DNA from: Amycolatopsis xylanica
Lineage (GTDB): Bacteria > Actinomycetota > Actinomycetes > Mycobacteriales > Pseudonocardiaceae
DNA length: 64,000 nt
Assembly: GCF_900107045.1 (NCBI RefSeq)
Contig: NZ_FNON01000001.1
Location: 372,001-436,000 of the forward strand
Reading direction: 5' to 3'
Below, one piece after another: positions 43,516 through 53,400 of this stretch; within the stretch, counting starts at the first letter, position 1; each line of letters starts with the position of its first letter. The notes beneath the pieces were generated by a model. That model saw only the letters and a program-made list of their open reading frames with translations. It was not told where the DNA came from and made no database searches. The position numbers and the translations under genes were made by a program.

Positions 43516-46500
43516 ATGCGCGTGTCGAAACTCGGCACCAATGACGCTGCGTCGGCGAATAGTGCCGATCTTGTCCTCGCGGTGACCCCGTTCGGACTCC
43601 CTTCCGCGCGGGTCGTCGCAGCCGCCGCGCAGGCCGGTGGCCTGGGCGTTCTCGATCTCACCGCGGGCGGGCGCGCGGCCACCGAAGAGCTCGCGCTGAC
43701 CGCCGAATGGGGCGTGCGCGGTTACGGTGTGCGTCTTGCCCACACAGGCGACTTTCCGGTGAAAGTTCTCCCGGAGGCGGCGCATACGGTCGTGCTGACC
43801 GTCGACACGGCACTGTCCGCAGAGGACTTCCCCGGTCGCCGGGTGCTCGCCGAGGTCACGGGCCGCGAGCAGGCCAGGCGCGCGGCCGCGGCGGGCGCGC
43901 ACGGCCTGATCGCGCGCGGGCACGAGGCGGGCGGCCGGATCGGGGAGCTGAGCAGCTTCGTGCTGCTGCAGCAACTGCTCGCCGACACCACCCACGACCT
44001 GCCGGTGTGGGTCTGGGGCGGCGCCGGTCCGCACACCGCGGCCGCGGCGGTCGCAGGCGGCGCGGCCGGTGTGGTGCTCGACACGCAGCTCGCGCTGCTG
44101 GCCGAAGTGGACCTTCCCGCCGAGATCACCACCACGCTCACCGGGCTCGACGGCTCGGAAACCGCAGTGGTGGAAGGTATTCGGTACCTGCAGCGACGGG
44201 GCGCCGACTCGTCCGGCCAGACGCTCCCGGTCGGTCAAGACGGTTTTCTCGCCGGCCGCTTCCAGGAGGACTGGGGCACCGTCGCCGCCGCCGTCCGCGG
44301 CGTGCGGGACGCGGTGACCGGCGCGCTCGCCGTGCCGCCGCCTGTGCTTTCGGTCGCGCAAGGCCCTATGACCCGGGTGAGTGACCAAGCCGCGTTCGCC
44401 GCCGCGGTCGCGCACGAGGGCGGTCTTCCGTTCATCGCGCTCGCGCTTTCCGGCGCCGCACAGACCCGCACGATTTTGGAGCAGACTAAATCCGCACTTG
44501 ACGACGCGCCGTGGGGTGTCGGTGTTCTCGGATTCGCCGATGAGAATGTCAAAACCGCGCAACTGGAAGTGATTCGCGAAATCCGGCCGTCGCACGCGAT
44601 CATCGCGGGCGGGCGCCCCGCGCAGGCCGCCGCGCTCGAAGAGGTGGGTATCGAGACCTTCCTGCATGTGCCTTCGCCGGGCCTGCTCAAGCAGTTCCTC
44701 GACGCGGGCGCGCGCAAGTTCATCTTCGAAGGCTCCGAATGCGGCGGGCACGTCGGCCCGCGCAACAGTTTCCCCTTGTGGGAGGCGCAACTCGGGGTGC
44801 TCGACAATTACCTTGACCTCGCGCCGGAGCTGCAGCTCTATTTCGCGGGCGGGGTGCACGACGAGCGGTCGGCCGCCATGGTCGCCGCGATGGCCGCCCC
44901 GCTGAGCGCGCGCGGCGCGAAGATCGGCGTGCTGATGGGCACCGCCTATCTGTTCACCGAAGAGGCCGTCGCCGCGGGCGCGGTGCTGCCGTTGTTCCAG
45001 CAGCAGGTGATCGAGGCCGAGCACACCGATCTGCTGGAGACCGCGCCTGGCCACGCGACCCGCTGCGTCCGCAGCCCGTTCACCGACGAATACGCCGCGA
45101 TCAAGAAGGACCTCGCCGAGCGCGAGGTGCCCAGCCGTGAGGCGTGGGAGCAGCTCGAACAGCTCAACGTCGGGCGGCTTCGCCTCGCCAGCAAGGGAAT
45201 CGAGCGCGTCGGCGACGACCTGCGTGAAGTCGCCGAAGACCGTCAGCTCGCCGAAGGCATGTTCATGGCCGGTGAGGTCGCGGTGCTGCGGTCCGAGGTG
45301 ACCACCATCGCCGCGCTGCACGAAGCGGTCGGGACGGGCGCGCGGGAGTTCCTCGCCGGCCGGGTCGCGGAGCTCGGTCTTGCCGCCGGGGAAATCGATT
45401 CCACACCGGAGCCGCTGGACATCGCCATCGTCGGGATGTCCTGCATGTTCCCGCAGGCGCCGGATCTCGGCACGTTCTGGGCCAACATCCTCGGCGGCGT
45501 CGACTCGGTCACCGAGGTGCCGGACCGGCGCTGGGACCAGTCGCTCTACTACGACCCCGACGGCGACGGCAGCCGCACGCCTTCGCGCTGGGGCGGGTTC
45601 CTGCCGGAGATCCCGTTCGACCCGCTGAGCTACGGCATCCCGCCGTCGTCGCTGTCGAGCATCGAGCCGGTGCAGCTGCTCGCGCTCGAAGCCGCGCGCC
45701 GCGCGCTCGTCGACGCGGGTTACGGCGACCGTGACTTCGACCGCTCCAAGACCTCCGTGGTGTTCGGGGCGGAGGCGGGCAGCGACCTGTCGAACGCGAT
45801 GACCCTGCGGACCGTCCTGCCGTCGTACGTCGGCGAGATCCCGCCCGCGCTCGACGCGCAGCTGCCCAAGCTCACCGAGGACTCGTTCCCCGGTGTGCTG
45901 GCCAACGTCATCGCGGGCCGGGTCGCGAACCGGCTCGACCTCGGCGGCGCCAACTACACGGTCGACGCGGCCTGCGCGTCCTCGCTGACCGCGGTCGACG
46001 TGGCGTGCAAGGAACTCACCGCCGGTACCAGCGACCTCGTGCTCTGCGGTGGCGCCGACCTGCACAACGGCATCAACGACTACCTGCTGTTCGCCTCGGT
46101 GCACGCGCTTTCGCCGACGGGCCGTTCGGCCACGTTCGACAGCGCGGCCGACGGCATCGCGCTCGGCGAGGGTGTCGCCTGCGTCGCGCTGAAGCGGCTC
46201 GCGGACGCCGAACGCGACGGCGACCGGGTGTACGCGGTCATCAAGGGCGTCGGCAGCGCGAGCGACGGGCGTGCGCTCGGCCTCACCGCGCCGCGGCCCG
46301 AAGGCCAGCACAACGCGCTGACCAGGGCGTATCGCAACGCCGGGATCTCGCCGGCCGAGGTCGGGCTGGTCGAGGCGCACGGGACGGGGACCGTGGTCGG
46401 CGACCGGACCGAGCTCGGCACGCTGACCAAGGTGTTCGCCGAAGCCGGCGCCGAACCGGGTGCCTGCGCGGTCGGTTCGGTCAAGTCGCAGATCGGGCAC

Positions 46501-49500
46501 ACCAAGTGCGCCGCCGGTCTCGCCGGGCTCATCAAGACGACGCTCGCGCTGTACACCGGCGTCAAGCCGCCGACACTGCACGTCCAGAAGCCGAATCCGG
46601 CCTGGGAGCCGGAAAGCAGCCCGTTCGCGTTCAACACCGAGGCCAGGCCGTGGGCCGCGGCGCCAGCCGACCGGATCGCCGGCGTCTCGGCGTTCGGCTT
46701 CGGCGGGACCAACTTCCACGTCGTGCTCCGCGCGCACCAGGGCGGCGCGCCGCCCGTGCACACCGCCGACCAGTGGCCGGTCGAGCTGTTCACCTTCCGC
46801 GGCGCCGACCACGCCGCCGCGGCCAAGGTGGCGAAGGAGCTGCTCGCGCTGGTCGAGGCCGACCCGGGCAAGCACGAGCCGTGGCGCCTGCGCGACTTCG
46901 CGCTCAGTGCCTCGCGCCGCTCCGAGGTCGGTGCCACCAGGGGCACGCGCGTCCGGATCGCGGTGCTCGCGTCCACTGTGGACGAACTGGCCGGGCTGCT
47001 GCGCCGGGCCATCGACGGTGAGCACAATCCCGACCTCGGGCTTTTCCAGGCTTCGGACGAGGAAACCGGGGACCTGGCGTTCCTCTTCCCCGGGCAGGGC
47101 AGTCAACGGCCCGGCATGTTCGCCGAGCTGTTCGTCGCCTTCCCGGAGATCCAGCGGTATCTGCGGCTCGGCGGCGCGACGGCCGCGGCGCTGTTCCCGC
47201 CAGCCGCGTTCGACGAGGCCGGGCGCAAGGCGCAGCTCGCCGCGATCACCGACACCCGCGTCGCGCAGCCCGCGCTCGGCATCGCCGGGCTGGCCGCGAA
47301 CGCGTTGCTGGCCAAGGCGGGCGTGCGCCCGGCGATGATGGCCGGGCACAGCTACGGCGAGCTGGTCGCGCTGACCGCGGCGGGCGCGCTGAGCCCGGAG
47401 AGCCTGCTCCGGTGCAGCACCGCCCGCGCCGAGGCGATCCTCAAGGCGACCGGAGCCGACGATCCCGGCACGATGGCGGCCGTCTCGGCGGGCGCGTCGG
47501 AGGTCACCGAGGCGCTCGCGGACGCCGGGCTGGGCGACACGGTCGTCACCGCCAACCGCAACTCGCCCAAGCAGACCGTGATCTCGGGGCCGACCGAGGC
47601 GGTGGACGCGGCGGTCGAGAAACTGCGCGCGAAAGGCTTGGGCGCCAAGCGGATCACGGTCGCGTGCGCGTTCCACAGCCCGCTGGTCGCGGCGGCGGGG
47701 GAGACCTTCGCCGAGGTGCTCGGCGTCGAGCCGGTGGCCGAACCGGAGATCCCGGTCTGGTCGAACCGCACGGCGTGCGCGTATCCGAACGAGCCAGCCG
47801 CCATCCGCGGCGAGCTGGCCGCGCAGATCGGCGCGCCGGTCGGGTTCGTCGAGCAGATCGAGGCCATGTACGCGGCGGGCGCCCGGGTGTTCGTCGAGGC
47901 CGGGCCGGGTTCGGTGCTGACCAAGCTGGTGCAGGCCATCCTCGAAGACCATCCACATCGGACGGTGTCGCTGGAGGGCAGGCGCCGCTCTGGGCTCGCC
48001 GGGTTCCTCGGCGCGCTCGCGCAGCTCGCCGTCGCCGGGGTGGACGTCCGCACCGGCTGGCTGTTCCAGGGTCGTGACGCTGTCGACGCCGCCAAGGCGA
48101 CCCGCCGCAAGCGCGCGGGTTGGACGGTCGACGGCCATTTGCTTCGCACCGTCGACGGGACGATCCCCGCGACGGCCCTTCACCCCGCCCAGCGCATTTC
48201 GGAGGCTCTCGTGACAACCACCGGACACGCCGCCCCCGGTCAGACCAGCGGCTCCGAGGCCCTGATCGCCGAATTCCTGCGCACCAGCAGGGAAATGGTC
48301 GCGGCCCAGCGTGACGTCCTGCTCGGCTACCTCGGCACCGACCCCGGCGCCCGCCCGGCCATCACCTACGTCGACGCCCTCCCCAGCGCCCCCGCCCAAA
48401 CGGGATTTAGCGGGCTAAACTCCGCTGCGGGATCTAGCCCGCTTTATCCCGCTCCGGTGAGCGCGCCCGTGGTGGCGGAGAAGCCGGTCGAGGTCGTCGC
48501 CGCACCCAAGCAGGATGTGCTGTCGGTGGTGCTGGAGGTGATCGGGGAGCGCACGGGTTATCCGGTCGACATGATCGAGCCGGATCTGGATCTCGAAGCC
48601 GACTTGAGTGTGGACTCGATCAAGCGTGCCGAGATCGCGGGTGAGCTGGCGAGCAGGCTCGGCCTGCCGCTCGACGGTGACTCCGAAGAGCTGGCCAAGG
48701 CGAGGACCGCCGCGAGCATCACCGCGCTGATCAGCGGCAGGGCGCCCGCGCCCGTGGCCGCTGCGGCTCCGAAGCAGGATGTGCTGTCGGTCGTGCTGGA
48801 GGTGATCGGCGAGCGGACCGGTTACCCGGTCGACATGATCGAGCCGGATCTCGACCTCGAAGCCGACCTGAGTGTCGACTCCATCAAGCGTGCCGAGATC
48901 GCCGGTGAACTCGCGACCCGGCTCAGCCTGCCACTCGACGGGGATTCCGAGGAACTCGCCAAGGCACGCACGGCCGCAGCCATCACCGCGCTGATCGTCG
49001 GCGGCGGGGAGACCGAGCCCGCCCCGGTCGCGGCCAAGCCTGTCAGCACCGACGAGCCGGTCATCGTCGCGCCCAAGCGCCTGGTCATGACCGAGTTCGA
49101 GCTGGCGAAGGCCGAACTCAGCCCTGGCGAGCTGGCCGGACGCGAGTTCCTGGTGCTCGGCAGCGGCGAACTCGCCGACGCGCTGGCCGCCAAGCTTGGC
49201 GCCCAGGGCGCCGAAGCGCTGGTCACCACCGAGGCCCCGGCGTCCAGGAGGTTCGACGGCGTCTACTTCCTCGGCGACCTGAGCGACCCGGTGCTGCCGG
49301 ACGCTTTCCCGACCTACCAGGCGGTGCTGGCCACCGCGCCGCGCTGGGTGCTCGCGAGCGGACCGGCCGAGGGTCTGCGCGGGTTCTTCCGCTCGGTCTC
49401 CCGCGAATACCCGGACATGATCGCCCGCGTGGTGGAGCAGTCGGGTGACACCGAGGTGATCGCGGACGGGCTGGTCGCGGAACTGTCCGGTGTGGACCGT

Positions 49501-50475
49501 GAGCCGGTCGTCATCCGGACCGGGGAGACCCGCCACGGGCTGCGCATGGAGGAGACCGCGCTCGGGCTGCTCGGCAGCACCGGCGCAGGGCCCGCCGGTG
49601 ACGGCGCGGCCGAAGCCGCCGCGCTCGGGCTCGACCGTGACTCGGTGGTGCTGCTGGTCGGCGGGGGCAAGGGCATCACCGCCCGGTTCGCCACCGCGCT
49701 GGCGGCCGCCAGCCGGTGCCGCATCGAGCTTTTCGGCCGGACCGCGCTCACCGCCGACGAGGACGCCGCGACCGCGAGCGCGTCCACCGAAGCCGACCTT
49801 CGCTCCGCGCTGATCGCGAGCGGGCTGCGCAAGCCCGCCGAGATCGAGAAGGCGGTCGGCCGGATCCAAGGCGAGCGGGAGGTCCGTGACACGGTCCGCA
49901 GGCTCACCGAACTCGGCAGCCAGGTCCGCTATCACTCGGTGGACATGCTCGACGGTGCCGCCGTGCAGCGCGCGATCAAGGAGATCCACACCGAGCACGG
50001 CAGGCTCGACGGCATCGTCTACGCGGCGGGCGTCATCGAGGACAAGCTGATCGCCGAGAAGACGCCGGAGTCGTTCAGCCGGGTCTACAGCACGAAGGTC
50101 GACGGCGCGCAGGCGCTGCTCGACGCGGCGGGCACGCTCCCGCTCGGCCCTCGGTTCGCGGTGCTGTTCGGCAGTATCGCCGCCACGCTCGGCAACCGCG
50201 GCCAGTCCGACTACGCCTCGGCCAACGACGCGCTGGAGACGCTCGGCCGCCGCTGGTCCGAAGTGGACGGACGGCGCGGGCTGACCGTCCACTGGGGACC
50301 GTGGGCGCCGACCGGCACCAACAACGGCATGGTCACCCCCGAGCTGATGCGCAACTACGCCAAGCGCGGCATTGAGCTGATCGACCCCGAAGAGGGCACC
50401 CTGAGCCTGCTCCGTGAGCTGGCCTGGGGCACCGAGGACGCCACCGCGGTGGTCTACACGGCCTCCGGATGGTGA
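43516..50475 (+). CDS. PUFA-synthase-like iterative PKS subunit: NMO-like x2, KS, AT, ACP, ACP, KR
   Basis: 2319 residues. Residues about 15-215 form a degenerate nitronate monooxygenase-like barrel (GHEAGGRIGE, with Arg where the family has His). Residues about 270-600 form a second, intact-looking NMO/PfaD/FabK-type barrel (VAQGPMTRVSD, GSECGGHVGP with H412), probably a flavin enoyl reductase. The KS (about 630-1060) has C820, H955 and H995. The AT (about 1185-1490) has S1279 in GHSYGE and H1387 in AFHSP, pointing to malonyl-CoA. Two nearly identical ACPs carry DSIKR serines S1701 and S1789, the motif of PUFA synthases. The KR (from about 2043) has GGGKGIT and SDYASAN. An in-frame palindrome interrupts the AT-ACP linker. 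It overlaps the next subunit by 7 bases. Confidence 0.9.
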   Translation: MRVSKLGTNDAASANSADLVLAVTPFGLPSARVVAAAAQAGGLGVLDLTAGGRAATEELALTAEWGVRGYGVRLAHTGDFPVKVLPEAAHTVVLTVDTALSAEDFPGRRVLAEVTGREQARRAAAAGAHGLIARGHEAGGRIGELSSFVLLQQLLADTTHDLPVWVWGGAGPHTAAAAVAGGAAGVVLDTQLALLAEVDLPAEITTTLTGLDGSETAVVEGIRYLQRRGADSSGQTLPVGQDGFLAGRFQEDWGTVAAAVRGVRDAVTGALAVPPPVLSVAQGPMTRVSDQAAFAAAVAHEGGLPFIALALSGAAQTRTILEQTKSALDDAPWGVGVLGFADENVKTAQLEVIREIRPSHAIIAGGRPAQAAALEEVGIETFLHVPSPGLLKQFLDAGARKFIFEGSECGGHVGPRNSFPLWEAQLGVLDNYLDLAPELQLYFAGGVHDERSAAMVAAMAAPLSARGAKIGVLMGTAYLFTEEAVAAGAVLPLFQQQVIEAEHTDLLETAPGHATRCVRSPFTDEYAAIKKDLAEREVPSREAWEQLEQLNVGRLRLASKGIERVGDDLREVAEDRQLAEGMFMAGEVAVLRSEVTTIAALHEAVGTGAREFLAGRVAELGLAAGEIDSTPEPLDIAIVGMSCMFPQAPDLGTFWANILGGVDSVTEVPDRRWDQSLYYDPDGDGSRTPSRWGGFLPEIPFDPLSYGIPPSSLSSIEPVQLLALEAARRALVDAGYGDRDFDRSKTSVVFGAEAGSDLSNAMTLRTVLPSYVGEIPPALDAQLPKLTEDSFPGVLANVIAGRVANRLDLGGANYTVDAACASSLTAVDVACKELTAGTSDLVLCGGADLHNGINDYLLFASVHALSPTGRSATFDSAADGIALGEGVACVALKRLADAERDGDRVYAVIKGVGSASDGRALGLTAPRPEGQHNALTRAYRNAGISPAEVGLVEAHGTGTVVGDRTELGTLTKVFAEAGAEPGACAVGSVKSQIGHTKCAAGLAGLIKTTLALYTGVKPPTLHVQKPNPAWEPESSPFAFNTEARPWAAAPADRIAGVSAFGFGGTNFHVVLRAHQGGAPPVHTADQWPVELFTFRGADHAAAAKVAKELLALVEADPGKHEPWRLRDFALSASRRSEVGATRGTRVRIAVLASTVDELAGLLRRAIDGEHNPDLGLFQASDEETGDLAFLFPGQGSQRPGMFAELFVAFPEIQRYLRLGGATAAALFPPAAFDEAGRKAQLAAITDTRVAQPALGIAGLAANALLAKAGVRPAMMAGHSYGELVALTAAGALSPESLLRCSTARAEAILKATGADDPGTMAAVSAGASEVTEALADAGLGDTVVTANRNSPKQTVISGPTEAVDAAVEKLRAKGLGAKRITVACAFHSPLVAAAGETFAEVLGVEPVAEPEIPVWSNRTACAYPNEPAAIRGELAAQIGAPVGFVEQIEAMYAAGARVFVEAGPGSVLTKLVQAILEDHPHRTVSLEGRRRSGLAGFLGALAQLAVAGVDVRTGWLFQGRDAVDAAKATRRKRAGWTVDGHLLRTVDGTIPATALHPAQRISEALVTTTGHAAPGQTSGSEALIAEFLRTSREMVAAQRDVLLGYLGTDPGARPAITYVDALPSAPAQTGFSGLNSAAGSSPLYPAPVSAPVVAEKPVEVVAAPKQDVLSVVLEVIGERTGYPVDMIEPDLDLEADLSVDSIKRAEIAGELASRLGLPLDGDSEELAKARTAASITALISGRAPAPVAAAAPKQDVLSVVLEVIGERTGYPVDMIEPDLDLEADLSVDSIKRAEIAGELATRLSLPLDGDSEELAKARTAAAITALIVGGGETEPAPVAAKPVSTDEPVIVAPKRLVMTEFELAKAELSPGELAGREFLVLGSGELADALAAKLGAQGAEALVTTEAPASRRFDGVYFLGDLSDPVLPDAFPTYQAVLATAPRWVLASGPAEGLRGFFRSVSREYPDMIARVVEQSGDTEVIADGLVAELSGVDREPVVIRTGETRHGLRMEETALGLLGSTGAGPAGDGAAEAAALGLDRDSVVLLVGGGKGITARFATALAAASRCRIELFGRTALTADEDAATASASTEADLRSALIASGLRKPAEIEKAVGRIQGEREVRDTVRRLTELGSQVRYHSVDMLDGAAVQRAIKEIHTEHGRLDGIVYAAGVIEDKLIAEKTPESFSRVYSTKVDGAQALLDAAGTLPLGPRFAVLFGSIAATLGNRGQSDYASANDALETLGRRWSEVDGRRGLTVHWGPWAPTGTNNGMVTPELMRNYAKRGIELIDPEEGTLSLLRELAWGTEDATAVVYTASGW
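48401..48451. repeat. In-frame copy of the GGGATAAAGC palindrome inside the synthase gene
   Basis: Arms CGGGATTTAGCGGGCTAAA and ATCTAGCCCGCTTTATCCCG match the intergenic hairpin at 1650-1708. It encodes about 17 residues (TGFSGLNSAAGSSPLYP) in the linker before the first ACP. Its AT-rich codons contrast with the surrounding gene, which suggests insertion. Confidence 0.7.
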
Positions 50476-53400
50476 CCACGGTGCCGTCCTCGCCCGTCGC
50501 GATCGTGGGGATGTCGGTGCTCTTCCCCGGAGCACCGGATCTCGACACGTACTGGCGCAACCTCGTGCAGGGCGTCGACGCGATCACCGACGTGCCGGCC
50601 GGGCGCTGGGACGGCGACTACTACGCGCCGGGCGCGGAACCCCGTGCCGACCGGATCTATTGCAAGCGCGGCGGTTTCGTCGACGAACTGGCCGAAGTGG
50701 ACGTCACCGGGTTCGGCATCATGCCGAACTCGGTCGCGGCCACCGAACCCGATCAGCTGATCGCGTTGCGGGTCGCGGCGCAGGCGATCGCGGACGCGGG
50801 CGGCGACGAGCGGCTGCCGTCCGACCGCCAGCGGACCGGGATCATCCTGGGCCGCGGCGGGTACCTGACGCCCGGTCTCGTCCGGCTGGACCAGCGGGTG
50901 CGGACCGCGAGCCAGCTGGTCAGGACCCTGGGTGAGCTGCTGCCCGAGCTTTCGGGGGAGCGGCTGGAGCAGGTGCGGCAGGCGTTCACCGACCAGCTCG
51001 GCCCCGAGGCGCCGGAGTCGGCGATCGGCCTGGTGCCGAACCTCGCCGCGTCCCGGCTGGCGAACCGGCTCGACCTGCGCGGCCCGGCGTACACAGTGGA
51101 CGCGGCGTGCGCGTCCTCGTTGGTCGCGGTCGACCACGCCGTGCGCGAGCTGCAGACCGGGCGCTGCGACGTGGTGCTCGCCGGCGGGGTGCACCACTGC
51201 CACGACATTACGTTCTGGAGCGTGTTCAACCAGCTCGGCGCGCTGTCGCCGAGCCAGCGGATCCGGCCGTTCCACCGCGGCGCCGACGGGGTGCTGATCG
51301 GCGAGGGCACCGGCGTGGTCGTGCTCAAGCGGCTCGAAGACGCCGAGCGCGACGGCGACCGGGTGTACGCGGTCATCACCGGCACCGGGGTGGCCAGCGA
51401 CGGCAAGACCGTGAGCCTGCTCAACCCCGACTCGGGTGGTCAGGTCCGCGCGGTGCGCCAGGCCTGGGCGGCGGCCGGGCTCGACCCGGCCGAACCCGGC
51501 TCGGTCGGCCTCCTCGAAGCACACGGCACCGCGACGCCCGCCGGTGACAACGCCGAGCTGGCCACGCTCGCCGAGGTGTTCGGGGAGCCGGACGGCGAAC
51601 GCGCGGTGATCGGCTCGGTCAAGTCGATGATCGGCCACACCATGCCGGCCGCCGGTGTCGCCGGTCTGGTCAAGGCGGCTTTGGCCGTGTACCACGGTGT
51701 TTTGCCGCCGACCCTGCACTGCGACGACCCGAACCCGGCGCTCGCCCGCACGCGCTTCACCACTGTGGACACTGCCCAGCCGTGGCAGACGACCGACGAG
51801 CGGCCGGTCCGCCGGGCCGGGGTCAACGCGTTCGGGTTCGGCGGGATCAACGCGCACGTCGTGCTGGAACAGGCGGCCACGAGGCCCGCCGTCGAGGTGC
51901 GCGAGCCAGAGCGGGTGCTGCGGCTGGCGGCCGCGAGCCCGGCCGAGCTGGCCGAGGTTCTCGACGCCGACGACAGCGAGGTGCTCGCGGCCGGGCTCGA
52001 CGAGCGGATCCAGGCCGGTGGCCCGACTCGCCTCGGCCTCGTCGACCCGACGGCGAAGCGGCTCGCGCTGGCCCGCAAGGCCGTCGCCAAGGGCAAGGCG
52101 TGGCGTGGCCGCAATGATCTGTGGTTCGTGCCGGAGCCGTTGCTCGGTCCCGGCGGTGGCAAGCTCGCCTTCGTCTTCCCCGGTCTCGAGGCCGAGTTCG
52201 AACTGAATTCCGAGGACATCGCGCGTCATTTCGGCCTTCGCTGGTCACTGTCCGCTGAGGACATCAAGGTCGGTGACGTCGGCCGTCAGGGCACCGGGGT
52301 CTTCGAACTCGGCAGGCTGCTGAACTCCGCGCTGCGCAGGCTTTCCGTGCTCCCGGACGCGCTCGCCGGGCACAGCCTGGGCGAGTGGACGGCGATGGCC
52401 GCCGCCGGGATCCATGCCGAGGACGAGGTCGACGCTTTCCTGGCCACGTTCGACCCTGACTCGCTGCGGGTGCCCGGCCTGGCGTTCGCGGTCATCGGCG
52501 CACCGGCGCCCCAGGTCCTCGAAGTCCTCAAAGGACAGTCGGAAGTCGTGCTGTCCCACGACAACGCCCCGAACCAGTCCATGATCTGCGGCCCGGCCCA
52601 AGCCGTCGAATCGCTGGTGCGGCGGTTCCGCGACCGGGCGGTGATCTCGCAGATCCTGCCGTTCCAGTCCGGGTTCCACACGCCGATGCTCGCGCCGTAC
52701 CTCGGCCCGATCCGCGAGGCTGCCGAGACCTACTCACTGCATCCCGCGCGGCTGCCGGTGTGGTCGGCGACGACGGAGTCGACCTATCCCAGCGAACCCG
52801 AGGCGATCCGCGACCTGTTCGTCCGGCATCTGCTGGAGCCGGTCCGGTTCCGCCCGATGATCGAGGCGATGCACGCGCAGGGCTTCCGCGCGTTCATCCA
52901 GCTCGGCGCTGGACAGCTGGGCTCGCTGATCGGCGACACGTTGCAGGGCAAGGATCACCTCGTCGTGCCGGCGCATTCCGCGCACCGGCCTGGGCTCGCG
53001 CAGCTGCACCGCGTGGTCACGGCGTTGTGGGCGGACGGCGCCGAACCCGACGCCGAACCGTTGGTGGGCAAGAAGCCTTCGCCGCGCAAGCCGGTCCGGC
53101 TCGACCTCGGCGGCGCGCTCGTCTCGCTCGACGAACGCACCCGCAAAGAGGTCTCCGCCGGGCTCGCACCGTCCGGTCCGTCTCCTTTGGACTCGTTGAG
53201 TTCCCCGATCGCCGCCGAGTTCTCCGCGCTGCTCAAGGACACCGCGGCGCTCGCGTCCGATGTGCTCAGGGCCGGTGCCACGCGGACGATCCAGCGACCC
53301 GCCGTTCCGCGTGCGCTCGAAAGCACGTTGCGCGTCTCGATCGAGACCATGCCGTACCTGCTCGACCACTGCTTCTTCAAGCAGCCGGCCGGCGCGGACC

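Noticed and set aside
43465-48399. Open frame of 1644 codons on the minus strand opposite the first PKS subunit
   Set aside because: It is a codon-bias shadow: low-complexity Arg/Gly/Val-rich sequence with no recognisable domain, while the plus frame encodes complete KS, AT and ACP domains.
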